Assembly (NCBI GenBank): GCA_020635205.1
Contig: JACKAE010000004.1
Coordinates: 434,001 to 498,000 of the forward strand
Origin: Ignavibacteria bacterium
GTDB taxonomy: Bacteria > Bacteroidota > Ignavibacteria > OLB7
Length of the DNA: 64,000 bases
Direction: 5' to 3'
Below the pieces are notes generated by a model, which was given only the letters and a program-made list of their open reading frames with translations, was not told the origin of the DNA and ran no database searches. Shown one piece after another: positions 45,557 through 54,347 of this stretch (positions are counted from its first letter, which is position 1; every line of letters starts with the position of its first letter). The position numbers were made by a program, and so were the translations under genes.

Positions 45557-46822
45557 TTAGTCGGCTTTTTCCCTTGTTTCAATGTCAGCAAAAGGCTTGG
45601 CCTGTTTTTGTTTCCTGACGTTGATGAGTGATGTATCAAGCATATCCTTCAAATGAACAGCATAGTGCTTTTCGATCATTTCAACACTTGTCCGGCAATT
45701 TTTGGCAACCTGATATATATCCGCACCTTCAAGCAAGCGGAAACAGATATAGCTATGCCGCAAGCTGTAGGCTGTGCGTGCCTTGCCGTTGCGGTCGAAC
45801 TTCAACTTGTTGTCCGTCAAGATGCCGTTAAACATCTTTTTGAACTCGTTAGGAAATAGCCTGTCGGTTGGATTTGGCTGTGCCAAAACGATCTGACCTT
45901 TCTCACTTGTCATCTCTCGTTCACGGTCACGAAGTCGCTCGAAAGGACGCACCGCACCTGGCATACTTTTGCAATACCCAACACCTCGTTTTCCTCGCAC
46001 TTCGATTTCGAGAATACGTTGACCGGAGTAAGCATCATCGACAATGTCTACGTCCCGGAACTCCAGAATCCTTGCCTCATCGGGTCGAAGTCCTGTGTTC
46101 GACATGAACAATACAAAGTCGTGTAGCTGTTCTGCGTGCCATGTGTATCGCGGATTTTTCGGATCAGCAGCATTCTTGCGGGTTGCCTCATACAGTTGTC
46201 TGTATTCTTTCGGTGTAAACCAAGGTCTGTGTTCTACCTTGCTTTGCCGCCGGTAGGGGTCGGAAACATCGGGTACATGGTCTATCCAGCCATGCCTTTT
46301 GGCTGTTTTCAGTACCATGCTTAGTGTGACGATCTCGTTGTGAATGGTGTTCCGTGCGGAAGGTTTCCACGGGCGCACCTCGCCTTCTTCTCCGATCATA
46401 TTCTTTTCATCCCAATCGGCAGGCTTTGTCATGCGGTGGACACGGTATTCCTGCGCTGTTCCTGAATTGATCTGGGAGACAATCTTTTCACCAAAGTACG
46501 GCAACAAATGAAGCCGAATACGATCCTTATGCCCCTGCACCCATTTGGGGCTTCGATGACCCCGCGTGGTGGCTTCATATTCGGTCTCGAATACCTTGGC
46601 GACTTCGGCAAAAGTTTTGCCCGTCTTCAATTCACCATAATGTGCTTTAGCGCATAATTCCATATACCAATCGGTGGCAACATCTTTTGCCTTGCCAAGA
46701 CTTGTTTGTTTGGTACTCCTGCGCCACTCCTTTCCTTCAAGGAAGGTATAGCAATGCCATGTTCCGCTCTCTCGGCGACGATAGAGAGCAACTTTATCTC
46801 CAAGGATTCGGTGTCGTTCCAT
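45557..46822 (-). CDS. Second tyrosine recombinase / integrase
   Basis: A 421-residue recombinase unlike the first in its N-terminus (RILGDKVALYRRRESGTWHC), which resembles integrases of proteobacterial islands. A core-binding domain spans about 65-190. Catalytic residues are Arg in SNTGLRPDEA, the block AYSLRHSYIC (Tyr replaces the usual first His, a variant seen in this subfamily) and the nucleophile in EKHYA. The second His/Trp position is changed (VAKNCRTS). The start at 46822 lies 150 bases from a tRNA 3' fragment, which is the likely attachment site. It may belong to an older or nested element. Confidence 0.92.
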   Translation of the reverse strand: MERHRILGDKVALYRRRESGTWHCYTFLEGKEWRRSTKQTSLGKAKDVATDWYMELCAKAHYGELKTGKTFAEVAKVFETEYEATTRGHRSPKWVQGHKDRIRLHLLPYFGEKIVSQINSGTAQEYRVHRMTKPADWDEKNMIGEEGEVRPWKPSARNTIHNEIVTLSMVLKTAKRHGWIDHVPDVSDPYRRQSKVEHRPWFTPKEYRQLYEATRKNAADPKNPRYTWHAEQLHDFVLFMSNTGLRPDEARILEFRDVDIVDDAYSGQRILEIEVRGKRGVGYCKSMPGAVRPFERLRDREREMTSEKGQIVLAQPNPTDRLFPNEFKKMFNGILTDNKLKFDRNGKARTAYSLRHSYICFRLLEGADIYQVAKNCRTSVEMIEKHYAVHLKDMLDTSLINVRKQKQAKPFADIETREKAD

Positions 46823-46933
46823 CGGCTTTCCTCCATGAGGTCACGATGTGCGATTTTGTGCGACCTTTGTACGATATAAAAACAGTATATCACGACCAGA
46901 TTCCGGTGGTCAAATCAGGTGTGCGGACAAAGA

Positions 46934-46960
46934 AAAAGCCCTTGAAAATCAAGGGCTTTT
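46934..46960. terminator. Bidirectional terminator, probably of the former initiator tRNA gene
   Basis: A 12-bp perfect stem AAAAGCCCTTGA / TCAAGGGCTTTT has a 3-base loop. It lies 13 bases past the CCA end of the tRNA fragment, so the tRNA 3' end and its terminator were carried together. Confidence 0.85.
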
Positions 46961-46973
46961 GTCTGGTCTGATC

Positions 46974-47023
46974 TGGTTGCGGGGGCAGGATTTGAACCTG
47001 CGGCCTTCAGGTTATGAGACCGA
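46974..47023 (-). pseudogene. 3' fragment of initiator tRNA-fMet (CAU), attachment-site remnant
   Basis: The minus strand reads CTCATAACC (anticodon loop), a variable region, a T arm with GGTTCAAATCC, acceptor CCCCGCA and encoded ACCA. This matches the 3' half of bacterial initiator tRNA, whose usual end is CCCCCGCAACCA. The 5' half is absent: upstream sequence has no D arm or acceptor partner. Such 3' fragments mark integrase attachment sites. Confidence 0.8.
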
Positions 47024-47206
47024 TTTGCCAACGTTTATCTGGTTGATTTTACTTGTGTTTTTTAATTTTGTGCAGCCTTTGTGCGAAAAAATGTCCGAAT
47101 CTGCAGCTTGCAAGAAGTCTATGATGAACCGAAAAGTCATATGCAGACACCTGACTATTTATCGCACAATGTTTAAACAAACACAAGTCAACACTCCCTC
47201 TCTGCT

Positions 47207-47638
47207 TTATAGACAAAAAGTCTCCACAAATTTGGCACGACTCTCTTTGTTATCGTACTTGGAAAGGAATTCCTCTCTCCATTTGTCAGCGTCGTTCCGG
47301 TATACTTCCAGCGAACCTCCCAAATACTGTTCAACGCGATCACGATCAAGTTGAACTTCATGAAAATCTCCCTTTCCATCTGGCACTTTTAGACGGAGAT
47401 GTTGAAGTGCAGGCATATCACGAAGCCAACGAGGTGCTTCGATGGCAATGATCTTATTCGTGCGATCTCCTGTTGAGTAATAATCTTTGCCATTTTCAAT
47501 TTCATGATTCTCTTGCAGAATCACGACCGCTTCTTTGTTACCAGAACCTCCGACTACAATGGAAGCATGAAACGCTGAACTAATTGATTTGCTTACAATC
47601 TCGCGAAGATGCTCAATTGCTATAGATTGATCGATCAT
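47207..47638 (-). CDS. Hypothetical protein
   Basis: A 143-residue soluble protein, alpha/beta, with a charged C-terminus (YRNDADKWREEFLSKYDNK). No family recognised. It is the last gene before the right 21-bp repeat. The region 46823-47206 to its left has only the terminator and tRNA fragment. Confidence 0.6.
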   Translation of the reverse strand: MIDQSIAIEHLREIVSKSISSAFHASIVVGGSGNKEAVVILQENHEIENGKDYYSTGDRTNKIIAIEAPRWLRDMPALQHLRLKVPDGKGDFHEVQLDRDRVEQYLGGSLEVYRNDADKWREEFLSKYDNKESRAKFVETFCL

Positions 47639-47870
47639 ATTTAACTTCTTCGGTTATAAAAATGAATGATAATTGGGAAATAGGTTCTACACCTCATGTT
47701 ATATAAAAAACAAGAATCAAACGCAGCTGTTTCTCTTATAAATTGATTCATGCAGCAATGCCGGATCATCCTTTCAGGAAGAAACGTTATTGACTATGAA
47801 GTCACGCACAGATTTTCTGTACAGATATTATGCGCCTATCGCACCAGTTAAAGCCATAAAAGGCCAGAAA

Positions 47871-47891
47871 ATGTTTGACCTATGTTGTACC
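47871..47891. repeat. Candidate right attachment site (21-bp direct repeat)
   Basis: Perfect match to 28198-28218. To the left (47639-47870) there is AT-rich sequence with no gene that I can support. Confidence 0.7.
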
Positions 47892-47955
47892 CGTAAAATT
47901 CACGTGGCACAAAATCGCGAATTTCGTGCGCATTTTGCCCGTTTTTAGAAATCTG

Positions 47956-48157
47956 CGCCGGGGATGAGAATCCCTGGAAGAAAAGCATTCATAGTTCTCC
48001 TCGCCCCGAAGGGGTAGAATGAAAGAGAGTCATCTCAAGGATTCCAGTTCAGCCGCCCCTTCGGGGCGGGAACATTAGGTAGCGCACAGATACCGTGAAG
48101 TGCAGCCTGCGGCTTTCTCCACGGCTAAGCAGCTGTACTCCCTCCGGGAGCAGTTCG
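47956..48157 (-). repeat. Composite palindrome element, long copy B
   Basis: Read on the minus strand the order is: GAACTGCTCCCGGAGGGAG, CCGTGGAGAAAGCCGCAGGC, TGCACTTCACGGTA, CCGCCCCGAAGGGGCGG, CATTCTACCCCTTCGGGGCG and GGGATTCTCATCCCCGGC. The same modules in the same order and similar spacing form copy C (58745-58996, plus strand). Each module is a hairpin with a 3-4 base loop. Confidence 0.92.
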
Positions 48158-48358
48158 ATAGGCTATGGAAAAAACACAATTCCCACAGATTTCTGAACGA
48201 CTCTGATAGGTGATGTGGCACTCCCTCGCAAATCGATTGCTCAGCAGTATAGATCAACAAAGAACAGCTTGCTAGAACTACAGTGGTCAAAGAGTTCTGA
48301 ACAGCTCTTATATCACCAACTGGTATCGAACTCTTCTCCCACAACGACTCTCAACGTA

Positions 48359-48395
48359 AAAAGCCGCCACTCCTTTGTCAGAAATGGCGGCTTTT
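48359..48395. terminator. Terminator after the CAU tRNA
   Basis: The stem AAAAGCCGCCA / TGGCGGCTTTT (48359-48369, 48385-48395) works in both directions. It lies 10 bases past the tRNA 3' end. Confidence 0.85.
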
Positions 48396-48404
48396 ATTAA
48401 GCTG

Positions 48405-48477
<73 letters not shown>

Positions 48478-48553
48478 AGTCACATCGCACTGCGTTGCCC
48501 GTGTGATGCGGGGTGCAAATATACGGTTCGGGGAAAGAATTTTCATCCTCTCT

Positions 48554-49132
48554 TCACAACCGTTTATATTCCTCACTCTCCTTCTTCTTTCGCCACCCTT
48601 TCCTAAGCAACTCGAAGAGTACGACAACTGCGACTCCGATAATGATACCGATAACTGCCCCGCCGAGGATGTCAAGTGGGTAGTGGACGCCGACGTAGAT
48701 TCTTGAGAAGCTGACTGCCGAGGCGATCAGAAACCATATCCAGGCATAGCGACGGAAGAACCAGAAGAAGACAACGAGTGCGGCGAAGTTGTTTACAGCG
48801 TGGGATGATGGGAATGACTTGCCACTACCACAGTTGACTAAAAGCCGGACATCTTCTTCAGCACGACAGGGTCGCTCTCGCCCAACCGCCTCTTTCAGAA
48901 CTCGACTGCTGAGTGGATCGGCAACCGCAACTGTGACAACTAAAAGCAGCGAAGCCCACCGTCCGTTTGCTCCCCCCTTCCAAAGAAGTAGAATGAAGAG
49001 AAGAGCGTAGAGAGGATAGATATTCTTAACGTTCGTGATGAAAGGCATAATCACGTCGAACACTGGGTTGGCAAGATCACTGTTGAAGAAGTGAAAGAGT
49101 TGCTGGTCGAAGTGGAGAAGGAAGTCGGGCAT
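48554..49132 (-). CDS. PAP2-superfamily membrane phosphatase
   Basis: A 192-residue integral membrane protein with about five helices. The three lipid phosphatase motifs are complete: KEAVGRERPC (KxxxxxxRP), FPSSHAVN (PSxH) and SRIYVGVHYPLD (SRxxxxxHxxxD). It may dephosphorylate undecaprenyl pyrophosphate, phosphatidylglycerophosphate or similar lipids on the outer face of the inner membrane. The ATG at 49132 is preferred over one at 49204, which would add a polar non-conserved leader. The C-terminus is very basic (RKGWRKKKES). Confidence 0.92.
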   Translation of the reverse strand: MPDFLLHFDQQLFHFFNSDLANPVFDVIMPFITNVKNIYPLYALLFILLLWKGGANGRWASLLLVVTVAVADPLSSRVLKEAVGRERPCRAEEDVRLLVNCGSGKSFPSSHAVNNFAALVVFFWFFRRYAWIWFLIASAVSFSRIYVGVHYPLDILGGAVIGIIIGVAVVVLFELLRKGWRKKKESEEYKRL

Positions 49133-49231
49133 TGGACTATTTGGGATTTCGGATTGTAGATTTTTAATTGCGCAATGCAGCGTTAGAGAGCCAGCAGAGA
49201 TCAACTCTATGAACTCTCCTCTCTACACACT

Positions 49232-50395
49232 CTACGAACTTCCTATACGGATTGCCCCAAGAACACAAAGGCCTCTTGCTCCAGTTACCGATGGAACGTT
49301 GTTTGGAATTCCATTGAGTGTGGCCCAAGCGAGGATGGCAAAGCAGAGAGCCTCCTTAGCATCGACAGGGATTCCATACTGATCGCTCGAAAGGATATTC
49401 GTATTCTCCGCTTCTCGTTGCAGCAGTTCCATCAAGGTTCGGTTCTTTGCTCCGCCACCACTGACAATGATTTCATCAATCTGGTCGAGTGGCACAACAT
49501 GTTGGCGCAGCGCGTCGACAATTGACCGAGCTGTCGCAGTTGCAAGCGTGCGGAGTATCGTTCCATCGGAAAGTCCTCTCGCTCTTCCATTCCTCGCGAA
49601 CTCTCTCCCCTTCTCGTCACCGAACCGTTCGCGTCCGGTCGATTTCGGAGGAGGTTCAGCAAACCATGGATTGTTCAGAACGGTGTTGAGCAAAGAGTCA
49701 TCCACCTCTCCTTCGGCAGCAACTTTACCATCGCGGTCGCAATCTTCACCCCGCAACTCTCGCATTGCCCCATCCATCAGAACGTTTCCCGGTCCTGTGT
49801 CGAATGCAAGAAGTCTGTTCCGGTCGAGATTAGCCGGCAGCCACGTCAGGTTTGCCATGCCTCCAATATTGAGAGCAACGCGATTCTGATCTGGATTGTG
49901 GAGGAGGATTGCATCGCAGAATGGAACGAGTGGAGCACCCTCACCACCGGATGCTACGTCGGCAGTTCTGAAGTCGTTGACGATTGTGGTTGCAAGTCGT
50001 TCTGCAATAACGGCTGCTGAGCCGATCTGCTGAGTTACTCCATTGGATGGATCGTGATAGATCGTCTGACCATGTAGGCCAACGGCGTCGAGAAGTGCTC
50101 GGTCGATGCCGATATCCTCAATCCCACTTGAAATAATGTCGGCGTACAATTCCCCTAACTCAACATCGAGATGGGCGACTTCACGACTGTTAAGCTCACC
50201 CGCCGAGGCACTCAACAGATGTTTTCGGAGATTGCTGGTGTAGGGTCGACTGTGAAGCCCCAGTAACTCATATCCAACCTTCTCCCCTTCACTCCAGATT
50301 TCGGCAAAAGCTACGTCGACACCGTCGAGTGATGTGCCGGACATAACCCCAGCAACAACAAGCCGTTCTTTCCCCCGAAGATTGTCGAGTATCAT
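49232..50395 (-). CDS. anmK: Anhydro-N-acetylmuramic acid kinase
   Basis: A 387-residue cytoplasmic kinase that hydrolyses and phosphorylates 1,6-anhydroMurNAc to MurNAc-6-phosphate in cell-wall recycling. Diagnostic motifs: VMSGTSLDGVDVAFAE at the start, GLHGQTIYHDPSNG, NIGGMANLTWLP, FDTGPGNVLMD and VSGGGAKNRTLM. The length is normal for the family. It lies eight bases downstream of the copper ATPase gene on the same strand, so the two may be co-transcribed, with no obvious functional link. Confidence 0.96.
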   Translation of the reverse strand: MILDNLRGKERLVVAGVMSGTSLDGVDVAFAEIWSEGEKVGYELLGLHSRPYTSNLRKHLLSASAGELNSREVAHLDVELGELYADIISSGIEDIGIDRALLDAVGLHGQTIYHDPSNGVTQQIGSAAVIAERLATTIVNDFRTADVASGGEGAPLVPFCDAILLHNPDQNRVALNIGGMANLTWLPANLDRNRLLAFDTGPGNVLMDGAMRELRGEDCDRDGKVAAEGEVDDSLLNTVLNNPWFAEPPPKSTGRERFGDEKGREFARNGRARGLSDGTILRTLATATARSIVDALRQHVVPLDQIDEIIVSGGGAKNRTLMELLQREAENTNILSSDQYGIPVDAKEALCFAILAWATLNGIPNNVPSVTGARGLCVLGAIRIGSS

Positions 50396-50403
50396 ATCCT
50401 CTG

Positions 50404-52629
50404 CTATTTCTTCAAACGTAGTGAGTTCGTAACGACGCTAACTGAACTAAATGCCATTGCCGCACCTGCAATCATTGGGCTGAGCAGACCAAATGCAGCT
50501 AATGGAATGCCGATGATGTTGTAGAAAAATGCCCAGAACAGATTTTGTCGGATAATCTGCATCGTTCGGGTTGAAAGGTGAAGCATTGCCGGGACTCGGC
50601 GAAGATCGTCTCCGATGATTGTCACGTCGGCTGCTGAGGCTGCAACGTTGGTTCCTCCCCCCATTGCAACGCCAAGGTCGGCTATCGTCAATGCGGGGGC
50701 ATCGTTAACGCCATCCCCAACCATTGCAACTCGCTTCCCTTCGCTCTGTAAGTTGCGAATCACTTCCCCCTTCCCCTGTGGAAGAACTTCTGCAATCACT
50801 CGATTGATTCCTATCTGCTTGGCAATTTCGTCGGCAATAGCTTGCGAGTCACCGGTAAGCATGATTGGCTCAACTTTCATCTGCGCTAACGTTGCCACCC
50901 CCTCGACAGCCTCGGGTCGTATTGTGTCGGCTACAGCAAAGGCTCCGGCAATCTGACCGTTGATCGACACCCAGACTGCCCCATCGGGCACGTTCGGAAG
51001 GAGCGAATCGGTCTCAGCAAACTGACTCTTCTTTCCGACAAGAAGTTGTTGACCATCCACAATCCCTCGAAGGCCAACTCCAGCCTCAGTCTCGAAGTGA
51101 TCGACTGCGAGCAAAGCAATCTTGTTCTCATTAGCATAGCGGACAATACTCCCTGCTATAGGATGCTCCGACATCGCCTCAAGCGAGGCAACAAGCTGAA
51201 GAAGTCGACTGCGCTCTTCCGTCGGCACTGTGATAAAATCAACTACTGCAATCTTCCCCTCAGTTAGCGTTCCGGTCTTGTCGAAAACCACAGTGTCGAC
51301 ACGGCCTGCCGTTTCGAGTGACTCAGCATTGCGGATCAGAATTCCGTGGCTTGCTCCGTTTCCTGTCGAGGCGATGATAGCTGTTGGAACCGCAAGCCCC
51401 ATAGCACAGGGGCAGGCAATTACGAGAACAGCTACGGCACTAATCAACCCTTCCGAAACTGTACCATCACCCAACGTGATCCAGAGGAGAAAAGTGAGGA
51501 GGGCAATTCCTAAAACAACAGGGACGAAAATGCCGGCAACCTTGTCAGCTAACCGTTGCACCGGTGCTTTTGAACTCTGCGCTTCATCGACAATGCGCAT
51601 AATGCCAGAGAGGATAGTTTCCCCACCGACTTTTCCCGCGCTCATCACAAACGCTCCCCCGAGATTCACAGTCCCACCCACTACATTCTCCCCAACTTTC
51701 TTCTCAACCGGTCTCGACTCACCAGTGAGCATCGACTCGTCGACAACTACACTCCCTTTCTCTACAATTCCATCCACTGGAAGTCCTTCGCCTGGTTTCA
51801 CGAGAAGCATATCTCCCTCCCGAACAAAATCGGTCTCTACATCTTCAATCTCCTCACCTTCACCTCTCATTCGGTGGCTGATTGCTGGAATCAGCGACCC
51901 AAGATTACGGAGCGCATCGGATGCCCGATCTTTTGCCCTTGCCTCAAGCCACCGACCAAGCAGAATCAGCGTCACAACTACCGCAGCCGTTTCAAAGTAT
52001 AGGTGGTGGGGGTCGAGACCGGGAAGGAGGCTTGGAGCGAAGAGAAGAACTGAGCTGAAAAGCCAGGCAGCTCCTGTGCCGAGTGCCACGAGTGTGTTCA
52101 TGTCGGCGGTAAAGTGGCGGGCACTCTTCAGGGCAATCCTGAAGAACTCGCGTCCTGGAACAAACAGAACAATCGTTGTGAGGGCAAACTGAAGAATGTT
52201 CAGCACCTGCTGGTACGGGGCAAGCGTTGCTTGAAGTCCCGAGAAGATCATTGGAACCATCGCAAGGATCACAACAACGGTTGCTAAGGGAATGGCAATC
52301 ATTGTTTGGCGCCGAACGATGCGAGCACGCTCAGCCTCGGGGGAGAATTCCTCCCCTGCAACAGGCAGATGTGCCCCGTAGCCGGCACGTTCTACGCGAT
52401 CAATCAGGTTTTCAACCGGCACATCCCGATTAACCTTTAACCGAGCTTTGTGAGTGGCAAGATTAACGGCAACATTTACAACCCCCTCCTCTTTCAACAG
52501 AACTTTCTCCACGCGAGCAACACAGGAGGCACAGGTCATGCCCTCAATGTCAAGGTCGAGAAGATGGTTGTCGGTGGCAGCCTCTCCAACTGCATCGACA
52601 GCTATCGTATCGTTAATTGATTCTTTCAT
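50404..52629 (-). CDS. copA: Copper-translocating P1B-type ATPase
   Basis: A 741-residue efflux pump. One heavy-metal-associated domain lies near the N-terminus with the metal pair Cys33 and Cys36 (GMTCASC). Six to eight membrane helices follow, with the CPC transport motif (IACPCAMGLAVP). The actuator has TGES, the phosphorylation site is Asp450 (DKTGTLTEG), the P1B-specific HP lies in SEHPIAGSI, and the hinge is GDGVNDAPAL. The ATG at 52629 with AAGAG upstream is used rather than a TTG five codons earlier. It probably exports Cu(I); silver is also possible. No metal-responsive regulator is adjacent. Confidence 0.95.
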   Translation of the reverse strand: MKESINDTIAVDAVGEAATDNHLLDLDIEGMTCASCVARVEKVLLKEEGVVNVAVNLATHKARLKVNRDVPVENLIDRVERAGYGAHLPVAGEEFSPEAERARIVRRQTMIAIPLATVVVILAMVPMIFSGLQATLAPYQQVLNILQFALTTIVLFVPGREFFRIALKSARHFTADMNTLVALGTGAAWLFSSVLLFAPSLLPGLDPHHLYFETAAVVVTLILLGRWLEARAKDRASDALRNLGSLIPAISHRMRGEGEEIEDVETDFVREGDMLLVKPGEGLPVDGIVEKGSVVVDESMLTGESRPVEKKVGENVVGGTVNLGGAFVMSAGKVGGETILSGIMRIVDEAQSSKAPVQRLADKVAGIFVPVVLGIALLTFLLWITLGDGTVSEGLISAVAVLVIACPCAMGLAVPTAIIASTGNGASHGILIRNAESLETAGRVDTVVFDKTGTLTEGKIAVVDFITVPTEERSRLLQLVASLEAMSEHPIAGSIVRYANENKIALLAVDHFETEAGVGLRGIVDGQQLLVGKKSQFAETDSLLPNVPDGAVWVSINGQIAGAFAVADTIRPEAVEGVATLAQMKVEPIMLTGDSQAIADEIAKQIGINRVIAEVLPQGKGEVIRNLQSEGKRVAMVGDGVNDAPALTIADLGVAMGGGTNVAASAADVTIIGDDLRRVPAMLHLSTRTMQIIRQNLFWAFFYNIIGIPLAAFGLLSPMIAGAAMAFSSVSVVTNSLRLKK

Positions 52630-52704
52630 ATTTCTCTTAACCAAAGATCAAGTTCGGGGTTTGTAGTAGAGTCAATCATTGGGAGAATCAGAACAAAGAA
52701 GACC

Positions 52705-52790
52705 AAGCCCCGGCGCAGGCTGAAGACCTGCGGCTACCAGAACTCTTTCACTCTCACACTCTCAACTCATACACTCCCACACTCGATATA
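52705..52790. repeat. Dispersed intergenic repeat, copy 2
   Basis: CGGCGCAGGCTGAAGACCTG followed by CGGCTACCAGAACTC and CTCTC-rich sequence is the inverted counterpart of modules at 21439-21600. It lies between the copA and nfo promoters. Confidence 0.8.
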
Positions 52791-52848
52791 TATACAATCT
52801 ACCAAAACTCTTCTTGCAGGTCGGAACTGAACATCCTACCTTTCGTGG

Positions 52849-53718
52849 ATGAAACTCGGAGCACATACTTCTGTAGCGGGTGGTTTGCACAAGGCGATTG
52901 AACGGTCGAAGACCTTTGGCGGAACTGCCCTTCAAATTTTTTCTAAGAACAACAATCAGTGGGTTGGGAAGCCTTTGACGGATGAGCTGGTTGAGCAGTG
53001 GTTCCAGGCTGTATCGGAAAGTCCGATTAACTTGGCGGACATTGCAATTCACGATTCATATCTCATCAACCTCTGTTCGCCGAATCAGGAGACGTTCAAT
53101 AAGTCATACGACGCCTTCATCGATGAGCATCGGCGTGCCGAGCGACTTGGGATCAAACTTCTGAACTTTCACCCGGGGGCAGCAATTGATAGAGATCGAG
53201 GGAGTGCCATGGCTATCATTGCCGAGCAAATTAACCGAGTTCACGAAGAGACCGATGACTGCTCCACGATTTCGGTACTGGAGACTACAGCCGGACAGGG
53301 TTCCACCATTGGCTACCGATTTGAAGAACTTGCTGATATTATCGAGCAAGTTGATGAGAAGAAAAGAATTGCTGTCTGCATCGACACCTGTCATATCTTT
53401 GCAGCCGGTTACGACATTCGGACAGAGAGTGGATATAGGGAAACTATCGAAGAGTTTGATGGGGTGATTGGTCTCAACTATTTGGCACTTTTCCACTTAA
53501 ACGATTCAAAACGTGAGCTTGGTTCTCGCGTAGATCGGCACGAGCATCTTGGCAAAGGGATGATCGGCGAAACGCCGTTCCGAATGCTAATGGCCGACGA
53601 ACGATTTGCCGAGATTCCGATGGTGATCGAGACTCCGAAGAGTGCCGACCTTCACGAAGATGTTGAGAATCTCGATCTTCTCCGAAGTTTTATCCCAGCA
53701 ACTGTGCAGGCCGAATAG
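52849..53718 (+). CDS. nfo: Endonuclease IV (AP endonuclease)
   Basis: A 289-residue zinc enzyme that incises DNA at abasic sites in base excision repair. The family pattern is complete: MKLGAHTSVAGGLHKAIERS, the metal ligand regions AIHDSYLINL, LETTAGQGSTIGYRFEEL, CIDTCHIFAAGYD and FHLNDSKRELGSRVDRHEHLG, with the C-terminal MVIETPK. The length is typical. Divergent from copA. Confidence 0.97.
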   Translation: MKLGAHTSVAGGLHKAIERSKTFGGTALQIFSKNNNQWVGKPLTDELVEQWFQAVSESPINLADIAIHDSYLINLCSPNQETFNKSYDAFIDEHRRAERLGIKLLNFHPGAAIDRDRGSAMAIIAEQINRVHEETDDCSTISVLETTAGQGSTIGYRFEELADIIEQVDEKKRIAVCIDTCHIFAAGYDIRTESGYRETIEEFDGVIGLNYLALFHLNDSKRELGSRVDRHEHLGKGMIGETPFRMLMADERFAEIPMVIETPKSADLHEDVENLDLLRSFIPATVQAE

Positions 53719-53737
53719 CGTTCTGGAATCCGAAACA

Positions 53738-54250
53738 ATGATTACCGACAAAGAGCTACTCAAATTCTATCGTATCAAACGCCTGCAACGGGGAGTGGAG
53801 TATATCCTCCTTCTCACCCTCTTCATCTTCTTTCTTGTCGCATTCTACCACTACTATCGCTTCGTAATAATTTTAGCTTTAGCCTTGATCTTCTTTGGGT
53901 TCAACCTTCAACTTACCAAACAACGAGAACGGCGGCGAACAGCCCCGAAGACGAGTCGAACGAGTCTGATAACCGATATGATCGAGTCGATTCTCTTCCT
54001 CCTCCTCATCTTCTTGATGTCATTCCCCACCCTCTTCGGCACGTTGTTTGGCTCAACACCGCAGGAACACTACGCGGTGATTGCATCGATTCTATGTGGA
54101 ATCTTCTTGGGTGGTCTCGTTGGCGAAATGCGCTTTCAGCTTCGTGCGTTCCTCGCCCTTTCGCTTGATGAACAAGAGAACTATATCTACAACCTGAAGC
54201 GTTCTATCATTTTCCCCTACTATTCTTCTCGACCGAAAAGGCATGAGTAA
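53738..54250 (+). CDS. Hypothetical four-helix membrane protein
   Basis: A 170-residue protein from ATG 53738; a longer frame begins inside nfo and is rejected. Hydrophobic helices lie at about residues 20-38, 42-58, 82-105 and 112-135, with a basic loop between helices two and three (KQRERRRTAPKTSR). No family recognised. It starts 19 bases after nfo and may be co-transcribed. Confidence 0.7.
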   Translation: MITDKELLKFYRIKRLQRGVEYILLLTLFIFFLVAFYHYYRFVIILALALIFFGFNLQLTKQRERRRTAPKTSRTSLITDMIESILFLLLIFLMSFPTLFGTLFGSTPQEHYAVIASILCGIFLGGLVGEMRFQLRAFLALSLDEQENYIYNLKRSIIFPYYSSRPKRHE

Positions 54251-54347
54251 ATGGAATTGAGACCATTGCAATTCAATGGAGTTGGCATGTTGATTGATGC
54301 GATCAATTGATGCTGAATTGATCGCAGAATTGTACTTTTGCCTGATT

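Larger units (their letters stand above)
28198..47891. mobile_element. Putative integrative element of 19.7 kb bounded by a 21-bp direct repeat
   Basis: The same 21 bases (beginning ATGTTTGACCTATGTTGTAC) occur at 28198-28218 and 47871-47891, in the same orientation and nowhere else that I noticed. A tyrosine recombinase gene starts 27 bases inside the left copy, as expected for an attachment site. Inside are a second recombinase, unrecognised accessory genes, a nuclease-like gene, a visibly GC-richer 5.4 kb T9SS gene, three tandem FG-GAP genes and a regulator. No conjugation, replication or phage structural genes are recognisable, so this would be a mobilisable or decayed island. The boundaries rest on the repeat alone. 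Confidence 0.65.

Noticed and set aside
47956..48157. CRISPR array
   Set aside because: The repeated units are different small palindromes in a fixed order, not one repeat with unique spacers, and no cas genes are present.
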